Assembly: GCF_023566055.1 (NCBI RefSeq)
Contig: NZ_JALIQP010000004.1
Coordinates: 372,001 to 436,000 of the forward strand
DNA from: Halosolutus amylolyticus
GTDB taxonomy: Archaea > Halobacteriota > Halobacteria > Halobacteriales > Natrialbaceae
Length of the DNA stretch: 64,000 bases
Direction: 5' to 3'
Under the pieces are notes generated by a model that saw only the letters and a program-made list of their open reading frames with translations, was not told the origin of the DNA and did no database searches. The translations under genes were made by a program, and so were the position numbers. This document shows positions 10,691-19,465 of this stretch, in pieces; positions within the stretch are counted from its first letter, which is position 1; each line of letters opens with the position of its first letter.

Positions 10691-11470
10691 ATGCTTCCAG
10701 TTCCGTTCGCCCCCTCCCTCGCGCTGTTGCTCGTCGCGATCGCGTTCTTCGCCGGCATCGGCATCACCACGATCGGTCCCGGCGGCATCTTCGTGACGAT
10801 CGCGCTCTACTCGCTCACGTCGCTTCCCTCGAGTCAGGTCGCCGGCACCGCACACGCGACGTTCGTCGTGACCGGTCTCGTCGGCAGCGCCGCGTACCTC
10901 CACTCCGGGGAGATGAACAGCGGCGAGAGCCGCGCGATCGCGATCGTGCTCAGTCTCTCGAGTATCGTCGGTGCGCTACTGGGCGCACACGTAAACGCCT
11001 CCGTCCCCCGATCGCTGTTCGGGGTCCTGCTCGGCGGCGTCTCGATGGCGGTGGGCGGGATCATCCTCTACCGGGAGCGGCGCGGGTTCAGCCCGCTGTT
11101 CGACGTCGATCCGCTGTCACGGTCCGGCCGTCTCGAACTCGGTGGCCTCGGCCTGGGGCTCGGACTCTGTAGCGGACTCCTCGGGATCGGCGGCCCGGTA
11201 CTCGCCGTGCCGGCGCTGGTGCTCGTCGGCGTTCCCATGTTGCTCGCCGTCGCCGTCGCACAGGTCCAGTCGATCTTCATCGCGACGTTCGCGGCCTCGG
11301 GCTACTACCTCCAGGGAAACGTCCTGCTTCCGCTCGCCGTCGTCATCGGATCCCCGTTGCTCCTCGGCGTCGTCGTCGGGTGGAAGGTCGCCCACGTGGT
11401 CGATCCCGATCGGCTGAAAGTCGCGCTTGGGGTCGTCCTCCTCGGCGTCGGCCCCTATCTGGCGCTCTGA
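10691..11470 (+). CDS. TauE/SafE-family membrane permease
   Basis: A 259-residue protein with about eight hydrophobic segments in two similar halves, as in the TauE/SafE (DUF81) family. The first half has GIGITTIGPGGIFVTIAL and the second GLCSGLLGIGGPVLAVPAL, the paired glycine-rich motifs of this fold. Members export sulfite, sulfoacetate or related anions. Nothing nearby tells the substrate. It follows the Nramp-related gene on the same strand. An IS-like remnant begins 35 bp after its stop. Confidence 0.85.
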   Translation: MLPVPFAPSLALLLVAIAFFAGIGITTIGPGGIFVTIALYSLTSLPSSQVAGTAHATFVVTGLVGSAAYLHSGEMNSGESRAIAIVLSLSSIVGALLGAHVNASVPRSLFGVLLGGVSMAVGGIILYRERRGFSPLFDVDPLSRSGRLELGGLGLGLGLCSGLLGIGGPVLAVPALVLVGVPMLLAVAVAQVQSIFIATFAASGYYLQGNVLLPLAVVIGSPLLLGVVVGWKVAHVVDPDRLKVALGVVLLGVGPYLAL

Positions 11471-11504
11471 TGGAACCGGGCGAGTCGACGATGGCGAAGC
11501 GATC

Positions 11505-12032
11505 GGCTCTGTTGAAACCATAAGAAGTTGCCAGGAACGTCGTGCGAGATACAGAGGATGCGTTCAGCACGACCGCTTCGTTTGTTCACCCGGAATCTCT
11601 TGGACCAACGGTTCGGTACGTGTGCGAACTGAACGACTGTTCGTAGTCAGTCCGTTTCCCCGTCTCGGAGAACGGCACTATCCAAATCTTTGACAACGTG
11701 GAGGTCTTCTGACCCGCACTCACAGCCTGTTCTCTTTCCAATGGGTTGAATCGTTCCGTCAGACCACTTTTCGGCGGCATAGACAGAACCGCAGGATGAA
11801 CAAGAGACAACCGTTCGTTCGCTGTCCCCTTCGGGCATTGTCTCTAGTTTCGACGTACAGGCAGTATAACTGTTGTGTGATGATTTGGGTGAACGTCATC
11901 AACCGTTCCGTTTATCCCCTGTACTGAGCGAACACCACCTTCGCAAGTCGGATCGAATCTCGTGCGACGTTCGCGCTCTCTACTCAGCACGACTGCTAAA
12001 ACCTGCCATGTTTTGAGGGTTTCAAGAAGGCC
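11505..12032. mobile_element. IS-like remnant with inverted ends carrying a zinc-ribbon gene
   Basis: The left end GGCTCTGTTGAAACC and the inverted right end GGCCTTCTTGAAACC match. Each is followed inward by a TGCCAGG/GGCAGG stretch and then by a fold-back GTCGTGC...GCACGA with an interrupted centre. The outer sequence resembles ends of IS6-type haloarchaeal elements. The 8 bp flanking each end agree at 6 positions (AAGCGATC / TCGCGATC), a possible target duplication. No transposase is present. The interior is visibly less GC-rich than the chromosome and holds one small gene on the minus strand. Confidence 0.55.
11647..11838 (-). CDS. Small zinc-ribbon protein
   Basis: A 63-residue protein with two paired-cysteine knuckles, SCSSCGSVYAAE near residue 13 and GCECGSEDL near residue 40, typical of the many small CPxCG-related zinc proteins of haloarchaea. 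The function is unknown; relatives are often regulatory or RNA/DNA-associated. A TATA-like TTATAC lies about 28 bp upstream of the ATG, giving a leaderless transcript. It lies entirely inside the inverted ends of the IS-like element 11505-12032, and its base composition is lower in GC than its neighbours, both suggesting it arrived with that element. Confidence 0.7.
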   Translation of the reverse strand: MPEGDSERTVVSCSSCGSVYAAEKWSDGTIQPIGKRTGCECGSEDLHVVKDLDSAVLRDGETD

Positions 12033-12103
12033 TCGCGATCGGTTTCGCCACCGATCGATGACGCAGGTACCAGACTGAAGGAACTACGGGTGGACGGGGA
12101 GAT

Positions 12104-12532
12104 ATGAGCGCGCGGATCCTCGTTCCGTTCGACGACTCCGACCCCGCTCGCGAGGCGCTTTCGTACGCGTTCGAACTGTTCCCCGACGGTGAGTTCGTCG
12201 CCGTCACCGTCGTCGACACCTCCGCACTGCCGTTCATCCCGAACGCGGCCGACGACCCGGAATCCAGCGACGAGTTCCAGGAACTGGTCGGCGAGGCCGC
12301 CACACAACTCGAGGCCGCGGAGCGACTCGCCGCCGATCACGGCGTCGACCTCGAGACCCGATCGCGCGTCGGATCGCCGGCCAAGGAGATCGTCGACTGT
12401 GCGGAAGAGGGCGCCTTCGATCACGTCGTGATGGGGAGTCGCGGTCGATCGGGCGTCAGCCGGATCTTGCTGGGAAGCGTCGCGGAAGTCGTCGTCAGAC
12501 ACTCGTCGGTTCCGGTCACCGTGGTCCGGTGA
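12104..12532 (+). CDS. Universal stress protein (UspA family)
   Basis: A 142-residue single Usp domain. It begins with the beta1 strand RILVPFDDSDPAREALSYA and ends with the nucleotide-binding loop GSRGRSGVSRILLGSVAEVV followed by the terminal strand VPVTVV. The G-x2-G-x9-G-S pattern predicts ATP binding. Such proteins are numerous in haloarchaea and act in stress responses, often near transporters. It is followed by an SPW-repeat membrane protein gene on the same strand. Confidence 0.93.
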   Translation: MSARILVPFDDSDPAREALSYAFELFPDGEFVAVTVVDTSALPFIPNAADDPESSDEFQELVGEAATQLEAAERLAADHGVDLETRSRVGSPAKEIVDCAEEGAFDHVVMGSRGRSGVSRILLGSVAEVVVRHSSVPVTVVR

Positions 12533-12618
12533 GTCGCGGACGGGCTTGCTTCCCCAGCCTGCAACCGCGGGCACCGGACTCTTCGCGTCGAATACCCCAG
12601 GTTCGATCGGCCCGGACC

Positions 12619-13149
12619 ATGCAGGACGACTACAGCGACACGACGGAACACGATCCGAACGCGAAACACGATCGGCGTCGCGAAGACGGACAGGCGGTGA
12701 CCCACCGCGATCGGATCGAGTACGAGCCGAATCCCGATCGTCGGGGCCGGCGACTCTCGGCGTTCGTCGCCCTGCTCGGCCTCTGGGTCGTCGGGACGGC
12801 CGTCGCGTTCGACCTCTCGGCGGCGGCGGTCTGGAACGACGCCCTCGTCGGCGCGGCCCTGATCGCCACCGGCGCGTACAACTACTATCGGCGATCGAGG
12901 CGGGAACTGGGAAGTGCCGGCGTCGCCTGGTTCGCCGCGATACTGGGGCTCTGGGTCCTCGTCTCGCCGTTCGTCGTCGGACCTGCCCCGGATCCAGCGG
13001 GTACCGGGTCGGCGATCGGCGGCTGGAACCACGTCCTCGTCGGCCTCCTCGCGTTCGGGGCCGGGAGCTACAGCGCGATGGTCGTCCGCGCCCGGCGCAA
13101 GGCAGCCGACGCGCGGCCGACGGCGACGTACGATCGGCGCGGGCAGTGA
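12619..13149 (+). CDS. SPW-repeat membrane protein
   Basis: A 176-residue protein with a hydrophilic, charged N-terminus of about 45 residues and four hydrophobic segments arranged as two similar pairs. GLWVVGTAVAFDLSAAAVWND and GLWVLVSPFVVGPAP, each followed by WND/WNH and a VG[AL]L stretch, are the SPW-type repeat. The role is unknown; it is an integral membrane protein. ATG 12619 is preferred to the in-frame upstream start at 12529, which would overlap the usp stop and add a basic segment unlike the family. Confidence 0.75.
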   Translation: MQDDYSDTTEHDPNAKHDRRREDGQAVTHRDRIEYEPNPDRRGRRLSAFVALLGLWVVGTAVAFDLSAAAVWNDALVGAALIATGAYNYYRRSRRELGSAGVAWFAAILGLWVLVSPFVVGPAPDPAGTGSAIGGWNHVLVGLLAFGAGSYSAMVVRARRKAADARPTATYDRRGQ

Positions 13150-13268
13150 CGAGATCGAACCAGGTGACTCCCGTCGGCGTCCCTCGCCGTCGTCCGTCCC
13201 CGCCGCCACTATCGGCGATCCCGTCCGTCGGATATTGCCGGCACAACGCACTTCCTTCGGGTTCCGAT

Positions 13269-14549
13269 ATGAGGAGTCGAATGCTACCGTACGTAGCGCT
13301 CGCACTCGGTCTGGTCGTCACGGCGATCGCGCTGGAGCGGGTGTCCCACGCCGCGCTCGAACGCATCCCCGCGGTCGCGACCGAGGAGTTCCCCGAGATC
13401 AATCGGGACCTCCTCGGGAAGTTCAGCAGTTTCGACCCGGAACTGGGGTGGTGTCCCCAGCCGAACCGGGAGAAACAGAAAGACACCGGGGACCACCTCC
13501 CGGGCGAAGAGGTCCGGACCGTCGTCACCTACTCCACCGACGAGTACGCCAGCCGGGTCTGTCCCGCCAGGGATCGGGACGAATCCGACGGGCCCAGCGT
13601 CTCGACCTACGGCGACTCCTACTGCTTCTGCCGGGAGGTCGACAACGACGAGACGTTCCAGAATTACATGGCCCAGGAACTCGACACGCACGTCGCCAAC
13701 TACGGCGGCGGCAACTACGGCCTGGACCAGGCGCTGATGCGACTCGAGCGCAAGTACCCCGAAGACCCGACCGACTACGTGTTCGTGGTCGTCACGGCCT
13801 CCTCGATCGCCCGGATCCTCTCGGTCTGGAAACACTACCAGGAGTTCGGCAACATCCTCGCCGTCAAACCCCGGTACGTGATGGAAGACGGCGACCTCCG
13901 GCGGATCGAGAGTCCGGTCGACGAGAAGGAGGACCTGCTCGACCTCGAGTCGAAGGCCGACTTCCTGCGGGAGTACGACTTCCACTACGACCACTGGTTC
14001 AAACCGCACTACGCGTCGTTCCCCTACACACCGGACTTCTTCGAGAAGCCGGAACACCTCCGGTACGCCCTCGCCACCGGCGGGAAGGAACTCGAACGCC
14101 GACTCGAAACCTCGATTCCCGGCATCGACTTCGACGAGGCCCAGACCCGGTCGGCCCTGCGGATGGAACGGCCCCGGGTCCGGTACCACGAGCGCCTGTT
14201 CGACACCCACGAGCACCTCTTCGACGCGCTCGTCGGGGAGTTCGTCGACTACGCGGACGAGCAGGACTTCACGCCCGTGTTCGTGATGGTCCAGCAACTC
14301 CGGTACGCGACCTACGAGGCCGAGCACGGCCCGATCTACGGCGACTTGCTCGACCGACTCGACGATCGGTACGACCGCCTCGAGACGATCGACATGGCCA
14401 GACACCTCTCTCCCGAGGACGGCGACGTGGAGTCGCTGTACGTCCAGCGCGGCGAGGGCGGCCACTACAGCCCGGAGACGAACGAAGCGATCGCGGACGT
14501 GCTCGCGGACGTCGTCGAAGAGCGGGCGGAGATCGTCGAGGAACCGTGA
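13269..14549 (+). CDS. Membrane-anchored SGNH-hydrolase-like protein
   Basis: A 426-residue protein with one N-terminal hydrophobic segment (MLPYVALALGLVVTAIAL) as signal anchor and a large extracellular domain. STYGDSYCFC (Ser117) fits the SGNH block I nucleophile, YGGGNYGLDQA fits block II/III, and GGHYSPETN near the C-terminus gives the catalytic His. Comparable proteins add or remove acetyl groups on surface polysaccharides, or belong to the AlgX/DltD-like group. The substrate is not visible. The neighbours are an SPW protein and an ion channel. The exact start may be 13269 or 13281. Confidence 0.65.
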   Translation: MRSRMLPYVALALGLVVTAIALERVSHAALERIPAVATEEFPEINRDLLGKFSSFDPELGWCPQPNREKQKDTGDHLPGEEVRTVVTYSTDEYASRVCPARDRDESDGPSVSTYGDSYCFCREVDNDETFQNYMAQELDTHVANYGGGNYGLDQALMRLERKYPEDPTDYVFVVVTASSIARILSVWKHYQEFGNILAVKPRYVMEDGDLRRIESPVDEKEDLLDLESKADFLREYDFHYDHWFKPHYASFPYTPDFFEKPEHLRYALATGGKELERRLETSIPGIDFDEAQTRSALRMERPRVRYHERLFDTHEHLFDALVGEFVDYADEQDFTPVFVMVQQLRYATYEAEHGPIYGDLLDRLDDRYDRLETIDMARHLSPEDGDVESLYVQRGEGGHYSPETNEAIADVLADVVEERAEIVEEP

Positions 14550-14623
14550 GCCCGTCGACACGGAAAAACCCGCGTCAGTCCCCGGGGAACGGTTGACGGA
14601 CGTCCGGACTGTACGGAACCGAA

Positions 14624-15622
14624 ATGCGCCCGCTGTATCTCGTCGTCGGGATCGCCCTGCTCGTCCTCGTCATCGTGGACATTCTCTGGACGACCCTCTG
14701 GGTCGACGGCGGCTCCGGGCCCGTCTCCGGTCGACTCACGACCGGCGTCTGGCAGGGACTCCGGGCCGTGAGCGCTGATCACGATCGAGCCCTCAGTCTC
14801 GCCGGCCCGCTCATCCTCACGCTTACGCTCGCGACCTGGGTCGCGCTCATCTGGGTCGGGTGGACGTTCGTCTTCGCCAGCTACCCCACTGCCCTCGTCA
14901 GCACGCGCACCGGGGCCGCCGCCGACTGGTCGGGCCGGTTCTACTACGTCGCCTACACGATGTTCACGAACGGCAACGGCGACTACGCACCGATCGGCGA
15001 CGTCTGGGAGATTGCCAGCGCGTTCACGACGGCCACCGGGATGGCCTTCGTCACCCTCGGCGTCTCCTACGTCCTCACCGTCCTCGGGGCCGTCTCCGAC
15101 AAGCGATCGTTCGCCAGTTCGGTCACGGGAGTGGGCGATCGGAGCGAAGCGTTCGTCCGGACGGCCTGGACCGGGGCGGAACATCGCGGGACCGCCCTCT
15201 CGCTCGAGTCGCTGGCGTCCGAACTGGGGACGCTCGCCGAGCAGCACAAATCCTATCCGATCCTCCACTACTATCACAGCGAGCAGAGCGATCGCGCCTC
15301 GTCCGTGGCCGTGCCGATCCTCGACGAGGCGCTCACGCTCTACCGCCACGGCGTTCCGGACGGTCACGGGCCGGATCCGATGCTCGTCGAGGCCGCCCGA
15401 TCGAGCGTGCAGGACTACCTCGAGACGCTCGACACCGCGTTCATCGAACCGGCCGAGGAGGTGCCCCCGCCGCCGGACCTCGATCGACTCCGCGAGGAGG
15501 GAATCCCGACCGTCGACGACGAGGCGTTCGCCGACGCCCTCGCGGACCTGAGCGAGCGCCGTCGACGACTGCTTGGCGTGGCCAAGGGTGACGCCTGGGA
15601 GTGGCCGCCGGTCGAGGAGTAA
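14624..15622 (+). CDS. Two-TM ion-channel-like protein with GNGD pore motif
   Basis: A 332-residue membrane protein. A first hydrophobic segment (residues 3-23) is followed by another at about 60-88, a pore loop FYYVAYTMFTNGNGDYAP (107-123), and a further segment at about 130-152. The pore resembles the potassium-channel filter TxGYGD, but the tyrosine is asparagine (TNGNGD). The C-terminal half is soluble and helical (about 155-332), without a recognisable RCK domain. It is probably a cation channel of the Ion_trans_2 type; selectivity is uncertain. Its stop lies two bases before a palindromic repeat. Confidence 0.7.
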   Translation: MRPLYLVVGIALLVLVIVDILWTTLWVDGGSGPVSGRLTTGVWQGLRAVSADHDRALSLAGPLILTLTLATWVALIWVGWTFVFASYPTALVSTRTGAAADWSGRFYYVAYTMFTNGNGDYAPIGDVWEIASAFTTATGMAFVTLGVSYVLTVLGAVSDKRSFASSVTGVGDRSEAFVRTAWTGAEHRGTALSLESLASELGTLAEQHKSYPILHYYHSEQSDRASSVAVPILDEALTLYRHGVPDGHGPDPMLVEAARSSVQDYLETLDTAFIEPAEEVPPPPDLDRLREEGIPTVDDEAFADALADLSERRRRLLGVAKGDAWEWPPVEE

Positions 15623-15624
15623 GT

Positions 15625-15706
15625 CGGTTTACTGTACGTCATTTCCGGCGCAACCGCGATCCGGGCGGCGGTTGCGCCGGTACATCGGTACAGCAATCCG
15701 TATAAG
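15625..15706. repeat. Palindromic intergenic repeat (copy B)
   Basis: The same element as 4061-4147, with outer arms in reversed order: here the GTCATTT arm comes first and the TACATCGGTACAG arm second. The central 36 bp (15645-15680) are identical to 4085-4120 and in the same orientation, so the core is flipped relative to its flanks. It lies between the channel gene and top6B. Confidence 0.85.
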
Positions 15707-15777
15707 TCGGTTGCACGGATTCACTTTCAGTCCGGTAGCACACACCTTTTAGCCCCGCCGTTAGTACAGGGAGAGTG

Positions 15778-18255
15778 ATGACGTCGTTCCAGTCGACACT
15801 CGGTGACGAGCCGGGGATCGCCGAGGAGCTGGCCGAGAACCAGCAGGCGATCTCGATCGCCGAGTTCTTCGAGAAGAACAAGCACATGCTCGGCTTCGAC
15901 AGCGGTGCGCGGGGCCTCGTCACGGCCGTCAAGGAGGCCGTCGACAACGCCCTAGACGCCGCCGAAGAAGCCGGAATTCTCCCGGACATCTACGTCGAGA
16001 TCCAGGAAGACGGCGACTACTACCGCCTGATTGTCGAGGACAACGGACCGGGAATCACGAAAGAATCGCTCCCGAAGGTCTTCGGGAAACTGCTCTACGG
16101 ATCGCGCTTTCACGCCCGCGAGCAATCGCGCGGGCAGCAGGGTATCGGCATCTCCGCCGCCGTTCTCTACGCCCAGTTGACCAGCGGGAAGCCGGCGAAG
16201 ATCACCAGCCGAACCCAGGGTGCGAGCGAGGCGGAGTACTTCGAACTGATCGTCGACACGGACAACAACGAACCCGAGATCAGCGTCGAGGAGACCACCT
16301 CGTGGGACCGGCCCCACGGGACGCGCATCGAACTCGAGATGGAGGGGAACATGCGGGCCCGCCAGCAACTCCACGACTACATCAAGCACACGGCGGTCGT
16401 CAACCCTCACGCGCGTCTCGAACTCCGCGAACCCAGCGCACACTTCAAATTCGAACGAGCGACCGACCAGCTCCCCGAGGAGACCGAGGAGATCCGTCCC
16501 CATCCCCACGGCGTCGAACTCGGCACCGTGATGAAGATGCTGTCGGCGACGGACTCCCAGACGGTTTCGGGCTTTTTGCAGGAGGAGTTCACCCGCGTCG
16601 GCAAGAAGACCGCCGAGTCGATCATCGACGCGTTCCGCGATCGCCACTACGGTCGCGAGATGCGCTGGCGGCCGCCGGCGACCCACGAAGATATCGACCT
16701 CCGGGACGCGGTCACTGCGGCGACCGCCAACAAAGGGGCCGAGGCCACTGCCGCGTTCGCCGACGCGATCGCCGACGCCGTCGACGAGCGCGATCGGATC
16801 GCCCACCACGAACTGCTCGCCGTCGTCGACGCGGCGGCCGAAGACGTCGAGGCCGAACACGGGACGACGTTCGGCGACACCGTCCGCGAGAACGCCGTCG
16901 ACGTCGTCTGGCGCACGCTCGTCGAGGCACCCGACCCGGACTCGGACCGCGAGGCTGACGGCGACGACGGAACAGCCCCCGACGAATCGCGCCTCGTCGC
17001 CGACTGCTACGACCTCGCCGACGAGGCGACGAGCACCCGCAAGGACGACGAGATCGTCCACGCCTTCGCCGAACGGCTCGCCGGCCGATTCGAGGACGAA
17101 CGGGCGGAGAACGTCCGCCACCGGTTCACGCGCACGCAACTGCGCGAGTACGTCGATCGGGCCGCGGACCTCACCGAGGAGTACGACGACGTCGCCTTCG
17201 GCGAGACGGCCCGAGAGAACGTCACCGAGGCGATCTGGGACGTGATGGCGACCGTTCCGGACGACCCGCCACTGGTCCGGGAACTCGACGGCGATCGCGA
17301 CGCCACGAGCGACCTCGTCGACGGGATGCGCGCGACCGACATCATGGCCCCGCCGACGCGGTGTCTCGCGCCGATCACGGACGACCTCATCCAGGCGGGT
17401 CTCGAGAAGGAGTTCGACGCCGACTTCTACTCGGCCGCGACCCGCGATGCGGAGGTTCACGGCGGCGATCCGTTCATCGTCGAGGCCGGCATCGCCTACG
17501 GCGGCGAGATCGACGCAGAGGGGAGCGCTGAGGTCATGCGCTTTGCGAACCGCGTTCCGCTGGTCTACCAGCGCGGCGCGTGTGCGACCACCGACGTGGT
17601 CAAGTCGATCGGCTGGCGCAACTACGGACTCGACCAGCCCGGTGGCTCGGGGCTTCCGAACGGCCCCGCGGTGATCATGGTTCACGTCGCCTCGACGAAC
17701 GTTCCCTTCACCAGCGAGTCCAAGGACGCCGTCGCGAACGTCCCCGAGATCGAAGACGAGATCGAGCTCGCCATCCGCGAGGCGGCCCGCGACCTCAAGA
17801 GCTACCTGAACAAGCGCCGCTCGATGCAGAAACGCCGGAAGAAACAGAACGTCCTCGGGAAGATCCTGCCGGAGATGGCCGAGAAGGTCGCCGAGGTCAC
17901 CGAGCGGCCGGAACCCGACATCGACGACGCGATCGCCCGCATCATGAACAACGTGCTCGTCGAGCGCCACATCGAGGAGAACGGCGACGGACGGGCCGTC
18001 TCGGTCGTCGTCGAGAACCACTCGGGAACCACCGAATCGCTCGAGGTGACCGACATCGTCTCGGCGGAACCGCGGAACCTCTCCGACGGCGCGACCGTCG
18101 TCGAGATGGACGGCGAGTGGTTCGTCAAGTGGGAACCGGACGTCTCGAGCGACGACGAGGCCGCACTCGAGTACGAGGTCCCCGACGACGCATCGTTCGA
18201 CCTCGACGTGAAAGGCGTCGAGAGCGAGAAACTCACCGTAACTGATTCCCAATGA
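15778..18255 (+). CDS. top6B: DNA topoisomerase VI subunit B
   Basis: The 825-residue ATPase subunit of the type IIB topoisomerase, which decatenates and relaxes DNA together with Top6A. The GHKL site shows [15 protein letters not shown] (near residue 53), EDNGPGI and [14 protein letters not shown]. An H2TH region and transducer domain follow ([20 protein letters not shown]; the lysine-rich [12 protein letters not shown] near 690). An acidic insertion of about 100 residues around 380-480 is usual for haloarchaea. ATG 15778 is chosen over the adjacent GTG because a TATA-like TTTTAG lies about 27 bp upstream. It overlaps top6A by 4 bp. Confidence 0.97.
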   Translation: MTSFQSTLGDEPGIAEELAENQQAISIAEFFEKNKHMLGFDSGARGLVTAVKEAVDNALDAAEEAGILPDIYVEIQEDGDYYRLIVEDNGPGITKESLPKVFGKLLYGSRFHAREQSRGQQGIGISAAVLYAQLTSGKPAKITSRTQGASEAEYFELIVDTDNNEPEISVEETTSWDRPHGTRIELEMEGNMRARQQLHDYIKHTAVVNPHARLELREPSAHFKFERATDQLPEETEEIRPHPHGVELGTVMKMLSATDSQTVSGFLQEEFTRVGKKTAESIIDAFRDRHYGREMRWRPPATHEDIDLRDAVTAATANKGAEATAAFADAIADAVDERDRIAHHELLAVVDAAAEDVEAEHGTTFGDTVRENAVDVVWRTLVEAPDPDSDREADGDDGTAPDESRLVADCYDLADEATSTRKDDEIVHAFAERLAGRFEDERAENVRHRFTRTQLREYVDRAADLTEEYDDVAFGETARENVTEAIWDVMATVPDDPPLVRELDGDRDATSDLVDGMRATDIMAPPTRCLAPITDDLIQAGLEKEFDADFYSAATRDAEVHGGDPFIVEAGIAYGGEIDAEGSAEVMRFANRVPLVYQRGACATTDVVKSIGWRNYGLDQPGGSGLPNGPAVIMVHVASTNVPFTSESKDAVANVPEIEDEIELAIREAARDLKSYLNKRRSMQKRRKKQNVLGKILPEMAEKVAEVTERPEPDIDDAIARIMNNVLVERHIEENGDGRAVSVVVENHSGTTESLEVTDIVSAEPRNLSDGATVVEMDGEWFVKWEPDVSSDDEAALEYEVPDDASFDLDVKGVESEKLTVTDSQ

Positions 18256-19340
18256 GCGCAGACAACGAGGACGCACGAGAGCAGCTGATCGATCTCGCGG
18301 CACAGTTCTACGACCAGTTCGAACTGGGCGAGATCCCGCACATGTCCGTCCCGACGCGGACGAAGGCCAACATCGAGTACGACGAGGACAAGGAGGTCTG
18401 GGTGTACGGCGATCGCGAGTCGACCCGATCGGCCAACTCCGTTCGCGGCGCGCGAAAGCTCCTCAAGGCCGTCTACACGATCGAGTTCCTCGCGAACCAA
18501 CTCGAGGAGGATCGCTCGTCGACCCTGCGTGAGCTGTACTACCTCTCGGAGAGCTGGGACAACGACGAGGCCCAGTTCGGCGACCAGGACGAGTCCAACC
18601 AGCTGATCGAGGACCTGGAGATCGTCTCGGGGGTCACCCGCGAGGACTTCCACATGCGCCCCGAGGAGTCGGGCGCGACGATCATGGGTCCGCTCCACCT
18701 CCGCGAACAGACCCGCCGCGGGGAACGCGAGATCCACTGCCAGGAAGACGTCGGCGAGGGCGGCTACCAGATCCCGAACAACCCCGATACGATCGAGTTC
18801 CTCGACTGCGATTCGGACTTCATCCTGGCGGTCGAGACCGGTGGCATGCGCGATCGGCTCGTCGAGAACGGCTTCGACGACGAGTACAACGCGCTGATCG
18901 TCCACCTCAAGGGCCAGCCCGCACGGGCGACACGGCGGATCACGAAGCGCCTGCACGACGAACTCGACCTCCCGGTCACGGTCTTTACCGACGGTGACCC
19001 GTGGTCGTACCGGATCTACGGCTCCGTCGCCTACGGCTCGATCAAGTCCGCGCACCTCTCGGAGTACCTCGCGACGCCGGACGCGAAGTTCATCGGCATC
19101 CAGCCGGCCGACATCGTCGAGTACGACCTCCCGACCGATCCGCTCAGCGACTCCGACATCAACGCCCTCGAGAGCGAACTCGAGGACCCGCGCTTCCAGA
19201 CCGACTACTGGGAGGAACAGATCGAACTCCAACTCGACATCGAGAAGAAGTCCGAACAGCAGTCGCTCGCGGCTCGCGGGCTGGACTTCGTGACGGATAC
19301 GTATCTCCCTGAACGACTCAGTGAGATGGGCGTCCTCTAG
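18252..19340 (+). CDS. top6A: DNA topoisomerase VI subunit A (Spo11-like)
   Basis: The 362-residue DNA-cleaving subunit. The 5Y-CAP domain contains [12 protein letters not shown], whose Tyr96/97 pair holds the catalytic tyrosine. The Toprim domain shows [10 protein letters not shown] with the conserved glutamate and [13 protein letters not shown] with the acidic metal ligands. It is the second gene of the top6BA operon, joined by an ATGA overlap. The last 29 coding bases reappear 67 bp downstream (see repeat 19306-19407), a relic of a local duplication or of a former alternative gene end. Confidence 0.97.
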   Translation: MSADNEDAREQLIDLAAQFYDQFELGEIPHMSVPTRTKANIEYDEDKEVWVYGDRESTRSANSVRGARKLLKAVYTIEFLANQLEEDRSSTLRELYYLSESWDNDEAQFGDQDESNQLIEDLEIVSGVTREDFHMRPEESGATIMGPLHLREQTRRGEREIHCQEDVGEGGYQIPNNPDTIEFLDCDSDFILAVETGGMRDRLVENGFDDEYNALIVHLKGQPARATRRITKRLHDELDLPVTVFTDGDPWSYRIYGSVAYGSIKSAHLSEYLATPDAKFIGIQPADIVEYDLPTDPLSDSDINALESELEDPRFQTDYWEEQIELQLDIEKKSEQQSLAARGLDFVTDTYLPERLSEMGVL

Positions 19341-19407
19341 ACGCCCGTCGAACCGTGGTTCAGGGAGATGGTTCCCCGAACGACTCAGTGAGATGGGCGT
19401 CCTCTAA
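19306..19407. repeat. Direct repeat of the top6A 3' end
   Basis: The 29 bases at 19311-19339, which encode the last codons of top6A, are repeated exactly at 19378-19406, ending TAA instead of TAG. Five bases before each copy differ at one position. The offset is 67 bp. The second copy lies outside the gene in non-coding DNA. Confidence 0.9.
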
Positions 19408-19465
19408 GGCGGCGACGGTTCGGATCGCCGGACAGGACGGATCGTCAGGTTCGATCGCGTTCGCG

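Noticed and set aside
11586-11810. Alternative minus-strand ORF inside the IS-like element
   Set aside because: Overlaps the zinc-ribbon gene in another frame and lacks its cysteine pattern and promoter spacing.
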